Shown one piece after another: positions 25,774 through 34,259 of a stretch of 64,000 nucleotides of DNA. The notes beneath the pieces were generated by a model, which searched no databases, was not told the origin of the DNA, and saw only the letters and a list, made by a program, of their open reading frames with translations. Source of the stretch: Psychroserpens sp. SPM9 (GTDB taxonomy: Bacteria > Bacteroidota > Bacteroidia > Flavobacteriales > Flavobacteriaceae); contig NZ_JANZNR010000005.1 in the NCBI RefSeq assembly GCF_025153525.1, positions 62,001 through 126,000 of the forward strand. The letters are read 5' to 3'. How positions within the stretch are numbered: the stretch's first letter is position 1; every line of letters starts with the position of its first letter. The position numbers and the translations under genes were made by a program.

Positions 25774-26346
25774 GTGACTACTGACCAACTTTATCAGGAA
25801 TTAAATTATGTGAATCATTCACGTGAAAAACGCCTGCACTATGCTAATTTGGTTATTGACAATCCAGATTTGATCCCAAAACTAATGGATATTCTATTTA
25901 TGGTCGATGATAAAATATCCTGTCGTGCTGCCTGGGTTTTTGAGTTTATGTGCGGTGAACATCTTGAAGCCAGCATTCCGTATCTAGATAAGTTTACAAG
26001 CGAAATCCATAAAGTACACTTAGATTCAGCAGTACGACCAGTAGCTAAAGTCTGCGAGTATTTGGTAACCGCTTATTATTCAAAACACCATCATAAAATT
26101 AAATCAGCTTTAGTTCCGAAGTATAAAGAACGTATTGTGGAAGCCTGTTTTGACTGGATGATTAACGACGAAAAAATTGCTCCAAAAGCCTACGCTATGA
26201 ACGCCTTATTTCTTCTTGGGCAAGACTATGAATGGATTCATCCCGAACTCGTTATGATTTTAGAACGCGATTATCAGATGCAGAGTTCTGGTTTTAAAGC
26301 CAGAGCACGACATATTCTAAAAAAAATAAAGAAAAATACATCCTAA
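25774..26346 (+). CDS. Helical-repeat protein of unknown function upstream of purB
   Basis: A 190-residue soluble protein with HEAT-like helical repeats (for instance ISCRAAWVFEFMCGEHLEASIPYLDKF and APKAYAMNALFLLGQDYEWIHPEL). The frame starts with GTG at 25774; there is no upstream ATG and no in-frame ATG before residue 34, so GTG is the likely start. Such genes commonly precede adenylosuccinate lyase genes in flavobacteria, where some carry a purB-like label by neighbourhood only; it lacks lyase motifs. Its transcript and that of purB may be separate, since purB has its own promoter box. Confidence 0.7.
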   Translation: MTTDQLYQELNYVNHSREKRLHYANLVIDNPDLIPKLMDILFMVDDKISCRAAWVFEFMCGEHLEASIPYLDKFTSEIHKVHLDSAVRPVAKVCEYLVTAYYSKHHHKIKSALVPKYKERIVEACFDWMINDEKIAPKAYAMNALFLLGQDYEWIHPELVMILERDYQMQSSGFKARARHILKKIKKNTS

Positions 26347-26420
26347 GCTTTTCTAAATTTATAACTGCTTTTCATTAAAAATTCTCTTGGCGTCACATTC
26401 GGTCTTCAAGCTAAAAACCC

Positions 26421-26428
26421 TATCTTTG
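26421..26428 (+). promoter_or_regulatory. Promoter -7 box of purB
   Basis: TATCTTTG is a full match to TAnnTTTG, 20 bases before the ATG of purB. No clear -33 element is visible at the usual distance. Confidence 0.5.
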
Positions 26429-26448
26429 CAGCCTTAAACACACAACCA

Positions 26449-27792
26449 ATGTCAATATCATCGCTCAATGCCATCTCACCAATAGATGGACGTTACAGAA
26501 GTAAAGTTAGTAATCTAGCGCCTTATTTTTCAGAAGAAGCACTTATCAAATACCGTGTTTTAGTTGAAATAGAATATTTTATCGCTTTGTGCGAAGCAAA
26601 ATTACCGCAACTTTCTGGTGTTGACACCAGTGTATTTGAAGACTTAAGAGCCATTTACACCTCATTTTCTTCGGAAGATGCACAAGCGATAAAAGACATT
26701 GAAAAAATCACCAATCACGATGTCAAAGCGGTTGAGTACTTTATCAAGGAACAATTCGACACCTTAAATTTATCGGCTTACAAAGAGTTTATTCATTTTG
26801 GATTAACCTCACAAGACATCAATAATACGGCTATTCCTTTAAGCATTAAAGAGGCTATGAATGATGTCTATGTTCCTGAATATCTAGAAGTCCTTAATAA
26901 ACTTAAAGCACTTGCTGAAGAGTGGAAAACCATTCCGATGCTTGCCAGAACACATGGACAACCTGCTTCGCCTACCCGATTAGGAAAAGAAATTCAAGTA
27001 TTTGTAACCCGTTTGGAAGAGCAATTTAATTTACTGAATGATATTCCGAGTGCTGCAAAATTTGGTGGCGCTACTGGAAATTTTAACGCACATAAAGTAG
27101 CCTATCCAGATATAGATTGGAAAGCTTTTGGATCGCAATTTGTGCAAGATAAATTGGGATTACAGCATTCATTTCCTACCACACAAATAGAGCATTACGA
27201 TCATATGGCAGCCTTATTTGATGCCTTAAAGCGTATTAATACAATTGTGATTGATTTAAACAGAGATATCTGGACTTATGTGTCTATGGATTATTTCAAA
27301 CAAAAAATTAAAAAAGGAGAAGTTGGAAGTAGCGCAATGCCACATAAAGTAAATCCGATAGATTTTGAAAACTCTGAAGGTAACTTAGGAATTGCCAATG
27401 CTATTTTTGAACACCTGTCTGCCAAATTACCCATCTCAAGATTACAACGTGATTTAACCGATAGTACAGTATTGCGTAATGTTGGCGTCCCATTTGGTCA
27501 TACGCTTATTGGATTTAAATCTACCTTAAAAGGTTTAGGCAAGTTATTACTTAACGAAGCTAAGTTTGCTCAAGATCTTGAAAATAATTGGGCTGTTGTT
27601 GCCGAAGCTATTCAAACCATCTTACGTCGTGAAGGCTATCCTAATCCGTATGAAGCATTAAAAGGTCTAACTAGAACCAACGAAACGATTAACGAACGAT
27701 CCATTTCAGAATTTATTGATACCTTAGCGGTTTCTGATGCTATTAAAACGGAATTAAAAGCAATCAACCCAAGCAATTACACCGGAATCTAA
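26449..27792 (+). CDS. purB: Adenylosuccinate lyase
   Basis: Acts twice in purine synthesis: it cleaves SAICAR to AICAR plus fumarate, and adenylosuccinate to AMP plus fumarate. The 447 residues fit the family. The substrate-binding block NAISPIDGRYRSKV starts the protein, HDVKAVEYFI and FGLTSQDINNTA follow near 83-115, the active-site His is in ARTHGQPASPTRLG (about 161-174), and the fumarase/aspartase superfamily signature GSSAMPHKVNPIDFE lies near 280-294 with the flexible-loop Ser. It carries its own promoter. A 60-residue membrane protein gene follows after 11 bases. Confidence 0.97.
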   Translation: MSISSLNAISPIDGRYRSKVSNLAPYFSEEALIKYRVLVEIEYFIALCEAKLPQLSGVDTSVFEDLRAIYTSFSSEDAQAIKDIEKITNHDVKAVEYFIKEQFDTLNLSAYKEFIHFGLTSQDINNTAIPLSIKEAMNDVYVPEYLEVLNKLKALAEEWKTIPMLARTHGQPASPTRLGKEIQVFVTRLEEQFNLLNDIPSAAKFGGATGNFNAHKVAYPDIDWKAFGSQFVQDKLGLQHSFPTTQIEHYDHMAALFDALKRINTIVIDLNRDIWTYVSMDYFKQKIKKGEVGSSAMPHKVNPIDFENSEGNLGIANAIFEHLSAKLPISRLQRDLTDSTVLRNVGVPFGHTLIGFKSTLKGLGKLLLNEAKFAQDLENNWAVVAEAIQTILRREGYPNPYEALKGLTRTNETINERSISEFIDTLAVSDAIKTELKAINPSNYTGI

Positions 27793-27803
27793 AACACCTA
27801 CAA

Positions 27804-27986
27804 ATGCCTAGCAGAAATACATTAACACTCCTGTTTTCCGGACTCATAGTCGTAGGTTTTTTTGTGGCTGGTGTGTTAGATATTTTAGACTACTTGATTG
27901 TAAAAGGCCTCTTATTTTCTGCATTTGCTTTTTTAGGATTTTATCTAATTACCATTGTTTTAAAAGATTCTGAAGACGCTAAATAG
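27804..27986 (+). CDS. Small membrane protein of 60 residues
   Basis: A 60-residue protein with two hydrophobic segments (about 8-25 and 32-52) and short charged ends. It starts 11 bases after purB and is probably on the same transcript. Too short for any assignment; the even hydrophobic pattern suggests a genuine inner membrane protein. Confidence 0.6.
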   Translation: MPSRNTLTLLFSGLIVVGFFVAGVLDILDYLIVKGLLFSAFAFLGFYLITIVLKDSEDAK

Positions 27987-28009
27987 TTGATAACAAAACA
28001 TCTCTAAAT

Positions 28010-28045
28010 AAAAAAACCACCTCAAGTGGTCAGACCTGAAGTGGC
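28010..28045 (-). terminator. Intrinsic terminator of the DUF4252 operon
   Basis: On the minus strand CCACTTCA (28044-28037) pairs with TGAGGTGG (28024-28017), one wobble pair, followed by a T tract (complement of 28011-28016). It lies just after the last gene of the minus-strand sigma operon. Confidence 0.75.
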
Positions 28046-28069
28046 TTTCAATTAACATTTTAAATATAT

Positions 28070-28615
28070 CTATTTAAAAAAGTTTGAAAATTCTTTAAGT
28101 TGCGAACTTTCAAGATTAGCTTCATCAAATACAGAAGCCAATTCCATAATTTTACCAAAATTCATATCGTCTCCAAGCACTCTCACAACGATAAAACCTT
28201 GTTCTTTTGAGTTTCCGAAGAGAATAAACTCATCCACATCATCACCATCGCCAATACATTTGATAACAAACTTACCATCAGCAGAATTGCCGCCACGCAT
28301 AAGTTCTTCATATTTTGGATTTTTTAAAATAGCATTCACTTTTTCCATTTCAAGTCCAAAATCTTCAACATTTGCTTCGTCTTTTAAAAAGGCTAGCATA
28401 CTTAATTTTTCGATAGATTCGTAAGCTTCTAACTGTGCTTCAGTTAATGTAGTTTCGTCAATTTGTAGCATACTCACTGGAATATCTAAACTTGTAAAAC
28501 CAGGCGCTAATTCGTTATCGACATAGTAACTTTGTAATGTTAGATCTTGGTTGCAACTCGAAAGAGTCACCACCAAGATTAACATCGTGATTATTGTTTT
28601 GATTGATGTATTCAT
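28070..28615 (-). CDS. DUF4252 lipoprotein
   Basis: A 181-residue lipoprotein. The signal peptide ends in a lipobox TLSSC (Cys near residue 21). The body matches the DUF4252 family of secreted Bacteroidota proteins in size and pattern, with repeated amphipathic helices and strands (EKVNAILKNPKYEELMRGG, GFIVVRVLGDDMNFGKIMELA). Function is unknown. It lies seven bases after a second DUF4252 gene and is the last gene of an ECF sigma operon, and the two paralogues probably act as an envelope or surface pair under that sigma factor. Confidence 0.85.
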   Translation of the reverse strand: MNTSIKTIITMLILVVTLSSCNQDLTLQSYYVDNELAPGFTSLDIPVSMLQIDETTLTEAQLEAYESIEKLSMLAFLKDEANVEDFGLEMEKVNAILKNPKYEELMRGGNSADGKFVIKCIGDGDDVDEFILFGNSKEQGFIVVRVLGDDMNFGKIMELASVFDEANLESSQLKEFSNFFK

Positions 28616-28622
28616 GCTTATA

Positions 28623-29195
28623 TTATTGTTTCGTTTTTCCAGCTTTTTTTAATTGATCACCACCAGGCATATTCATTTGACTTGTCAATCTAGAGATTTG
28701 TCTTAAATCTATGTCGCCTGTTAGAGTTAATAAAACAGTTTCAACTTCTCTTTTCTTTCCGTTGATAGTAATATCCTGACCTTCGGTAAATTCTTTTAAA
28801 CCATTAATGAACATCAATAATTCTTTAACATGGTTTTCATCTTTGCCCTCTTTTACATAAAAGTTTACCGTTTGATCACCATCTTTGATACGCATTAATT
28901 CTTCTAATTTTGAAGACTTTAAATAGCTTTTTACGGTCGCATTCATATCGGCAGAAACTTTGTCATTACCGGTTGTAAATACTTTTAATCCTGTAATACT
29001 TTTAGCCATTTCGATGTATTCTTTCATTTCAGGATCATCAACGTCAACGCCAATAGTGGCTAGCATTTTAAACATTTTTGGAGTGACAATAACCGACATA
29101 ACATCTTCGTTAGTTTCGTATTTATCAAAAGCGTTTTGAGCATAGCTTACTGATGACATCAAGGCTAGGGCTAATATTAATAGTAACTTTTTCAT
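28623..29195 (-). CDS. DUF4252 secreted protein
   Basis: A 190-residue protein with a signal peptide ending VSYAQ (about residue 20), not a lipobox, unlike its downstream neighbour. DUF4252 features: LKSSKLEELMRIKDGDQTVNFYVKEGKDENHVKELLMFINGLKEF in outline, and a short C-terminal tail with ISRLTSQMN. It is similar to the next gene over the same region, so they look like an ancient tandem duplication with one copy lipid-anchored. It starts after the anti-sigma-like gene of the sigma operon. Confidence 0.85.
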   Translation of the reverse strand: MKKLLLILALALMSSVSYAQNAFDKYETNEDVMSVIVTPKMFKMLATIGVDVDDPEMKEYIEMAKSITGLKVFTTGNDKVSADMNATVKSYLKSSKLEELMRIKDGDQTVNFYVKEGKDENHVKELLMFINGLKEFTEGQDITINGKKREVETVLLTLTGDIDLRQISRLTSQMNMPGGDQLKKAGKTKQ

Positions 29196-29200
29196 AATTT

Positions 29201-29719
29201 CTAGTGTTTAGGTGTTTTTTTCGTTTTTACTAATTTGTTTGTTGTTTTAGCAAATTCATTTACATAATTTGCTTTATCAGTACCTTTTTGAAAATTGGTA
29301 GATACTAAACTCAATGTATTTACGCTACTTGCTGCATCATTAAAACTTGTTGACAGCAGAGATAACGCTTCTTTGGTTTGGGTGTAAACTTTGCGTTCTT
29401 CATCGGTAAAACCGGCGAGCGGATCTTTAGTTTGAGCGCCTCCCAAAATATTCGGAATTAAAATTCCTAACATAAGAACTGCTACGGCTGCGACAGAAAT
29501 CCATTGGTAGATATAACTTTTTCTAGGTTTTAATGGAACGTCCTTTGTATATAGTTCTTGTTTTGTGTTGCTAAAGTATTGAAACATGGTTTTGTACGAC
29601 TCTAAATGTGGAGCGACCTCTTCTTGAGCAAAATACTCTTTAAGCTGCTGCTCTTCTTTAATGGAAGTTTCTCCATTATCGTACTTTTCCAGTAATTTTT
29701 CTATACTATTTAATACCAT
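29201..29719 (-). CDS. Putative anti-sigma factor, single-pass membrane protein
   Basis: A 172-residue protein. The N-terminal 65 residues are cytoplasmic, with the pattern IEKLLEKYDNGETSIKEEQQLKEYFAQEEVAPHLESYKTMFQYF, which recurs in many Bacteroidota anti-sigma-like proteins. A membrane segment is at about 73-92 (AAVAVLMLGILIPNILG), then a short periplasmic tail. It overlaps the sigma gene by 14 bases. Function as an anti-sigma factor is inferred from position and form; it has no zinc motif. Confidence 0.75.
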   Translation of the reverse strand: MVLNSIEKLLEKYDNGETSIKEEQQLKEYFAQEEVAPHLESYKTMFQYFSNTKQELYTKDVPLKPRKSYIYQWISVAAVAVLMLGILIPNILGGAQTKDPLAGFTDEERKVYTQTKEALSLLSTSFNDAASSVNTLSLVSTNFQKGTDKANYVNEFAKTTNKLVKTKKTPKH

Positions 29720-30215
29720 AACGATGTGTATTAGTTAATTTTTCTCTTATTGTTTTTCTAGCTCTTGATAAAGCGACTCTAATGGCTGTAGGATTCATAT
29801 CTACTACTTTGGCGATTTCATCAAAATCATACGCTTCTATATCTCTAAGCTGTAATATTATTTTTTGTTGTTCTGGTAATTCTTCAATGATTTTCGATAC
29901 CCAATCTACGCTATCTCTATTTTCTACTTGACTTTGTAGCGAGGTGTTATTATCCTGATAATTACTATGAACTATTTTCAAATTTTGTGCCTGTTTTGAT
30001 TTTAATCGATCTAGGCAAAAATTCTTAGTCATTGTCATCGAAAAGGCTTCTACATTTTTATAGTCGCTAATCTTCGCTTTATTCTTCCATAATTTCATTA
30101 AAATCTCTTGCGTTGCATCTTCGGCTTCTTCTCGAGAAACCAGAAGTCTTTTTGCTAAACGAAAGACTTTATCCTTAAAAGGCATTACCAATTTTGTAAA
30201 ATCAGTTGGTGTCAT
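29706..30215 (-). CDS. RNA polymerase ECF sigma-70 factor
   Basis: A 169-residue ECF sigma factor. Region 2 has REEAEDATQEILMKLWKNKAKISDYKNVEAFSMTMTKNFCLDRLK in outline; region 4 has YDFDEIAKVVDMNPTAIRVALSRARKTIREKL. It heads the minus-strand operon of anti-sigma-like protein and two DUF4252 proteins (30215 to 28070), which is a recurrent arrangement in flavobacteria. The operon is closed by a terminator at 28010-28045. The inducing signal is not apparent. Confidence 0.93.
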   Translation of the reverse strand: MTPTDFTKLVMPFKDKVFRLAKRLLVSREEAEDATQEILMKLWKNKAKISDYKNVEAFSMTMTKNFCLDRLKSKQAQNLKIVHSNYQDNNTSLQSQVENRDSVDWVSKIIEELPEQQKIILQLRDIEAYDFDEIAKVVDMNPTAIRVALSRARKTIREKLTNTHRYGIK

Positions 30216-30398
30216 TGTGGTTTGTTAGTTAAAAACAGATGATTATTCTGCTTCTTATAATTACGACGACCATGTATCAATTTTGTTACACGATATTTTT
30301 TAAATTACAATACTATCAGTAAATTTATAGTTTACTAGTGTGATGATACCTTGTATTATAGAATAGTAATGAAAAAGAAAAATTAATAAAAATTTTAG

Positions 30399-30410
30399 GA
30401 AGTAAACTTC
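30399..30410. promoter_or_regulatory. Short palindrome upstream of the S41 lipoprotein gene
   Basis: GAAGTAAACTTC is a five-base inverted repeat around AA, 50 bases before the start codon, in a 245-base AT-rich gap between divergent genes. It could be a protein-binding site. No perfect TAnnTTTG box is seen in the gap. Weak evidence. Confidence 0.2.
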
Positions 30411-30460
30411 GTTAATGCTATGATCGATTTTGCTTTAAAAATTTTAAAACACAAGACCTC

Positions 30461-31900
30461 ATGAAATTATTTAAATTAACACTGTTATTTTTAGTAACAC
30501 TATCGCTTACGAGTTGTTTTGAAGATCGGGATGATAATGCTATTCCGGCTAGTACTATAAATGACTTTGTTTGGAAAGGCATGAATATTGTCTATTTGTA
30601 CAAGTCTGAAATTCCAGATTTAGCCAACGACCGCTTTGCCTCTAATGAAGACTACTCAAATTATCTGGCTAGTTTCTCTACACCTGAAAGTTTATTTGAA
30701 AGTCTGATTTATGAGCGCGAAACCATTGATCGTTTTAGTACTATTATTCCAAATTATATTGAGTTTGAACAACTTCTGGCTGGAACGTCAAAAAGTAACG
30801 GACTCGAATTTAATTTCTACTTCAAACCAGGAAGTTCAACCGAGATTTTTGGTATTATTCGATTAGTGCTAAATAATAGTCCTGCTGATAATTTAGGCTT
30901 ACAACGTGGTCAAATTTTTGATGCTATAAATGGGACACCATTAACAGAAAATAACCTAAGTAGTTTGCTCAATCAAGATACTTACACGCTCAATTTTGCA
31001 ACCTATGACGATAACGGAACAGAAACTGTAGACGACGACTCCATTGTTTCAACAACCAATAGTCAAGAACTCACAAAGCAAGTCTATACTGAAAACCCTG
31101 TACACCAAACCAGCATTATTGATGTTGATGGTGAAAATGTAGGTTACTTAGTGTATAACGGATTTAACAGAAACTTTAATAACGAGCTAAATGCTGCATT
31201 TTCCGAATTTCAGGCCAACAATGTACAACACTTAGTGCTCGACTTAAGGTACAATCCCGGAGGCTCTGTTTTAACGGCATCTTACTTAGGAAGTATGGTA
31301 ACCGGACAGTTTACAGGAGATATTTATTCTAAGCTATTTTTTAATGAAAATCTACAATCTGAAAATGAAAACTACAATTTTGTAAACAGCTTCGATGGCA
31401 ATGCTATAAACAGTTTGAATTTAAGTAAGGTTTATGTATTAACGACAAGCCGCTCAGCATCTGCAAGTGAACTCGTTATTAATAGTTTAAGTGCGTATAT
31501 TGATGTGGTTCAAATAGGAGATGCTACAACTGGCAAAACACAAGCCTCCATCACCATTTATGATTCTCCTAATTTAAACGCCGAAAATATCAATCCGAAT
31601 CACACCTACGCTATGCAACCACTTGTGGCTAATTCTGTCAATGTAAATGATACTGAAGTCCCTTCAACAGGATTAACTCCAGATATCAGCATTATCGAGT
31701 CGCCTAGAAACTTTGGTACTTTAGGTGATGTTAATGAGCCGCTTTTAGCTGCTGCCATTGCAGATATTCAAGGTTTAGGACGCTTTGGAAGTCCGCAAAG
31801 CGATTTTCGTCCTCTAAAGACCAATATCAACATCAAACCTCATGAAGAAGAAATGTATATTGAAAATGATTTGTTTTTAAGTCGGTTAGATTTCAACTAA
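30461..31900 (+). CDS. S41 family peptidase lipoprotein
   Basis: A 479-residue lipoprotein. The signal peptide ends in the lipobox LTSC (Cys near residue 19). A helical N-terminal region is followed by a PDZ-like domain (about 120-200, with SPADNLGLQRGQIFDAINGT) and the S41 catalytic domain, with LVLDLRYNPGGSV near 262-274, Ser in SRSASASEL (about 329-337) and Lys in TTGKTQAS (about 357). The family degrades or processes secreted proteins. Being a lipoprotein, it faces the periplasm or the cell surface. It is monocistronic and followed by a bidirectional terminator. Confidence 0.92.
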   Translation: MKLFKLTLLFLVTLSLTSCFEDRDDNAIPASTINDFVWKGMNIVYLYKSEIPDLANDRFASNEDYSNYLASFSTPESLFESLIYERETIDRFSTIIPNYIEFEQLLAGTSKSNGLEFNFYFKPGSSTEIFGIIRLVLNNSPADNLGLQRGQIFDAINGTPLTENNLSSLLNQDTYTLNFATYDDNGTETVDDDSIVSTTNSQELTKQVYTENPVHQTSIIDVDGENVGYLVYNGFNRNFNNELNAAFSEFQANNVQHLVLDLRYNPGGSVLTASYLGSMVTGQFTGDIYSKLFFNENLQSENENYNFVNSFDGNAINSLNLSKVYVLTTSRSASASELVINSLSAYIDVVQIGDATTGKTQASITIYDSPNLNAENINPNHTYAMQPLVANSVNVNDTEVPSTGLTPDISIIESPRNFGTLGDVNEPLLAAAIADIQGLGRFGSPQSDFRPLKTNINIKPHEEEMYIENDLFLSRLDFN

Positions 31901-31909
31901 AAAAAATAA

Positions 31910-31938
31910 AAAAAGCCACTCCAAATAGAGTGGCTTTC
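31910..31938. terminator. Bidirectional intrinsic terminator
   Basis: GCCACTC (31915-31921) pairs with GAGTGGC (31928-31934), with A/T extension by three pairs and loop CAAATA. T tracts follow on both strands, the longer one on the minus strand. It serves both the S41 peptidase gene and the convergent TonB receptor gene. Confidence 0.85.
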
Positions 31939-31942
31939 CTAT

Positions 31943-33874
31943 TTATAAACTCAAAGTAAACCCTATATTAATATTTCGCCCTTTAGTTGAATAACCAAAT
32001 AGCTCATTATACTCCTCGTTTAAAATATTACTCATAGTTGCAAAAAGCGTCAGTTTATTTTCAATAAGTTTATGACTTATATAGACATCCAATAAACTAT
32101 ACGATTCTAATGTGACGTTCTCATTTTCAAATGTTGTAGCATTATAAAAAGCATCTTCGCGATCGTCATTAAACTGATAAGTTAAACTCAGAAACGTTTG
32201 CTTTCCGAAGTCATACTGCAATGCTGCATTCATTTTAAGCTCTGGAATTCTAAGTCCTAAATCTTCATCAACCTTGGTATACGTTCCATTAGCTTTTAGG
32301 TTTAGAGACTTGGTTAAGGCAACATCGGCCACAACTTCAAGTCCGCTTGCCGTAAAATCTTCATCAATGTTGGTATATTGAAATACAAAATTGCCCTGAT
32401 CTACAAAATCAACAAACCGCTCTTCCAGTCGGTTAAAATAAACCACACTTAAAGTCGCTTTATTTTTAAGGTTTATTTCGGCTCCAACTTCTATGGTTCT
32501 GTTTTCTTCAGGTTGCAATTCTGCATTACCAAAAGTAGGTTCAAACAACTGGTATAATGATGGTGTAATAAAAGAGGTGCTATAACTTGCTAATCCTTTA
32601 ACATAACCAAAATCAAAATCTTTTTTGAAGGATGGATTCAAGCTATACACTAAATGACTGCCATATTCACTATGGTTATTTAAACGTAAACCTGCATTGA
32701 TATTCAACCCAAAATCAGAAACATAAACGGCATTAAGATAAGGGTCAACTATCGTGAAATTGCCCTCTTGTGAACTAATATCTTGTACAAAATCGTTTTG
32801 ACCAAACGGAATAGAATAGCTTTCGATTTCATTTTTTTGAGCATTAACACCAATTACTGTATAAAACTTGCCATTAAAATTATAACGATTAAACAAGTCT
32901 CCAATAAAGCTACGCGCTAAAAATTGAGTTGGAAAACCAGATGCTATGTCACGTTCTACTTCGTTAAACGCAGCATTTAAAGTGATACTTCCGTTATTGT
33001 AATTCAATTCTGGAGATATCCCAATTCTATACTGATCTGTGGTCGCTACGTTATCGGCATCAACAAATGCAAAACCATCATCAAAATCGGCTTTAAAGTG
33101 GTCAAAACTCGCATAAGTAGTTAATTTAAAAGCTTTAGAAAACTGATATCCTAATTTTAAATAGCCATTATGCGTATTAAAAGCATCAGCCTCTTCGCCT
33201 GCTGCTATGGCAGATAAACCGTTAGTAAACTGATGTCCAAAACTTGCCAAATAACTAAAATCATCTAAGGTTCCATTTACCGACACACTATTTTCAAAAT
33301 GTTCTACGGCATACTCAGCATCCTCATGAGACTGATTACTGCCTAAGGTGCTTCTCAAATTGATGGCAAAGGCATCTTTTGAGGCTTTTTTAAGTTTAAT
33401 ATTTATGACAGCTGTTGCTGCGCCAGTACCGTAAAGTGAACTCGATGCACCTTTTAATATTTCGATGCTCTCCACCTGATCGGCATTAAGCAATCTTAAA
33501 TCATAATCATTAGCTATTTGTGAAGCATCAGTTACAGCGATACCATCAATAAGCACCAACACTTGACGGTTTCTACCACCACGCACAAAATAACTTAAAC
33601 TTTGTCCGGCATTACTACGCGTTCCGTTGATTTCAATGCCGGCAGTACTGTTAATAATATCTGCAATAGATTTCCCTTGCAAGTGTTGAAGTTCGGTTTG
33701 AGTAATTTTGGTAATGACTTTACCAGAATTTTCTCGTTTTAAATTAAATTTAGAATCGGTAATAACGACCTCATCTAATTGCTCTACTTTTAAAGAGTCG
33801 CTTTGCTGCTGAGCAAAACCAAATGTTGATATACCAATAGTTAGCATACCAAAAACCAGTGTTTTTGTGTTCAT
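31943..33874 (-). CDS. btuB: TonB-dependent receptor, vitamin B12 (BtuB-like)
   Basis: Outer membrane receptor of 643 residues for cobalamin, powered by TonB. Signal peptide ends at FGFAQ (about residue 21). The TonB box is near LDEVVITDSKF (about 33-43), the plug domain follows (about 50-165, with GKSIADIINSTAGIEINGTRSN and FVRGGRNRQVLVLIDGIAV), then the 22-strand barrel to a terminal aromatic-type strand (GRNINIGFTLSL). The substrate call rests mainly on the cobalamin riboswitch in its leader and on the divergent BtuFCD-like genes; receptor sequence alone would not tell B12 from a siderophore. Confidence 0.92.
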   Translation of the reverse strand: MNTKTLVFGMLTIGISTFGFAQQQSDSLKVEQLDEVVITDSKFNLKRENSGKVITKITQTELQHLQGKSIADIINSTAGIEINGTRSNAGQSLSYFVRGGRNRQVLVLIDGIAVTDASQIANDYDLRLLNADQVESIEILKGASSSLYGTGAATAVINIKLKKASKDAFAINLRSTLGSNQSHEDAEYAVEHFENSVSVNGTLDDFSYLASFGHQFTNGLSAIAAGEEADAFNTHNGYLKLGYQFSKAFKLTTYASFDHFKADFDDGFAFVDADNVATTDQYRIGISPELNYNNGSITLNAAFNEVERDIASGFPTQFLARSFIGDLFNRYNFNGKFYTVIGVNAQKNEIESYSIPFGQNDFVQDISSQEGNFTIVDPYLNAVYVSDFGLNINAGLRLNNHSEYGSHLVYSLNPSFKKDFDFGYVKGLASYSTSFITPSLYQLFEPTFGNAELQPEENRTIEVGAEINLKNKATLSVVYFNRLEERFVDFVDQGNFVFQYTNIDEDFTASGLEVVADVALTKSLNLKANGTYTKVDEDLGLRIPELKMNAALQYDFGKQTFLSLTYQFNDDREDAFYNATTFENENVTLESYSLLDVYISHKLIENKLTLFATMSNILNEEYNELFGYSTKGRNINIGFTLSL

Positions 33875-33956
33875 TTTAATGTGTAATGACTCGGAATCGC
33901 ATGGATTATCATACGCAAACTTTTATCCCGAAAGTTTAACTTAATTGTTTGAATTT

Positions 33957-34094
33957 GGCAGGTCTCCTGACTTGCGTCTTATTATTGGTCTTCCCAGAAA
34001 TACATCCAGTGACATTGAAGGTAATAACAAGCTTTTAGCTTACAGTTGCGGGAACAGTTCTGGAATTGAAATACATCGCACCAGATTCCCTTTT
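33957..34094 (-). promoter_or_regulatory. Cobalamin riboswitch
   Basis: On the minus strand, 5' of the TonB receptor gene, the leader shows the family's conserved elements in order: AAAGGGAATCTGGTG at the 5' end, then the AACTGTTCCCGCAACTGT core, and the 3' part that includes the B12 box around GCAAGTCAGGAGACCTGCC. It ends about 80 bases before the start codon. Binding of adenosylcobalamin should repress the receptor. The promoter is probably just upstream on the same strand, near 34181-34188 (TACTTTCG, one mismatch to TAnnTTTG). Confidence 0.95.
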
Positions 34095-34259
34095 AATTGA
34101 CATAATCGTCATTCTGAACTTGTTTCAGAATCTCATCATATATAAAATACACGACGACTAAGTCAAACCAAAATTCGCTGCGAAAGTAAACATTTTGTTT
34201 AAGGGTTCATTAAAAACTTTAAATAATATTACTTTTGAGTCCATAATGGACATTTAAAA
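34095..34259. promoter_or_regulatory. Divergent promoter region of the B12 locus
   Basis: Between the riboswitch and the BtuF-like gene there are about 165 bases. On the plus strand TACTTTTG (34230-34237) is a perfect -7 box with a leader of only about 17-20 bases to the ATG at 34260, so no riboswitch can fit in that leader. On the minus strand TACTTTCG (34188-34181) is a near-consensus box for the receptor transcript. Nothing else is apparent. Confidence 0.45.

Noticed and set aside
33957-34094. Possible tRNA-like or small RNA fold
   Set aside because: The conserved elements and position identify it as a cobalamin riboswitch on the minus strand, not an independent RNA gene.
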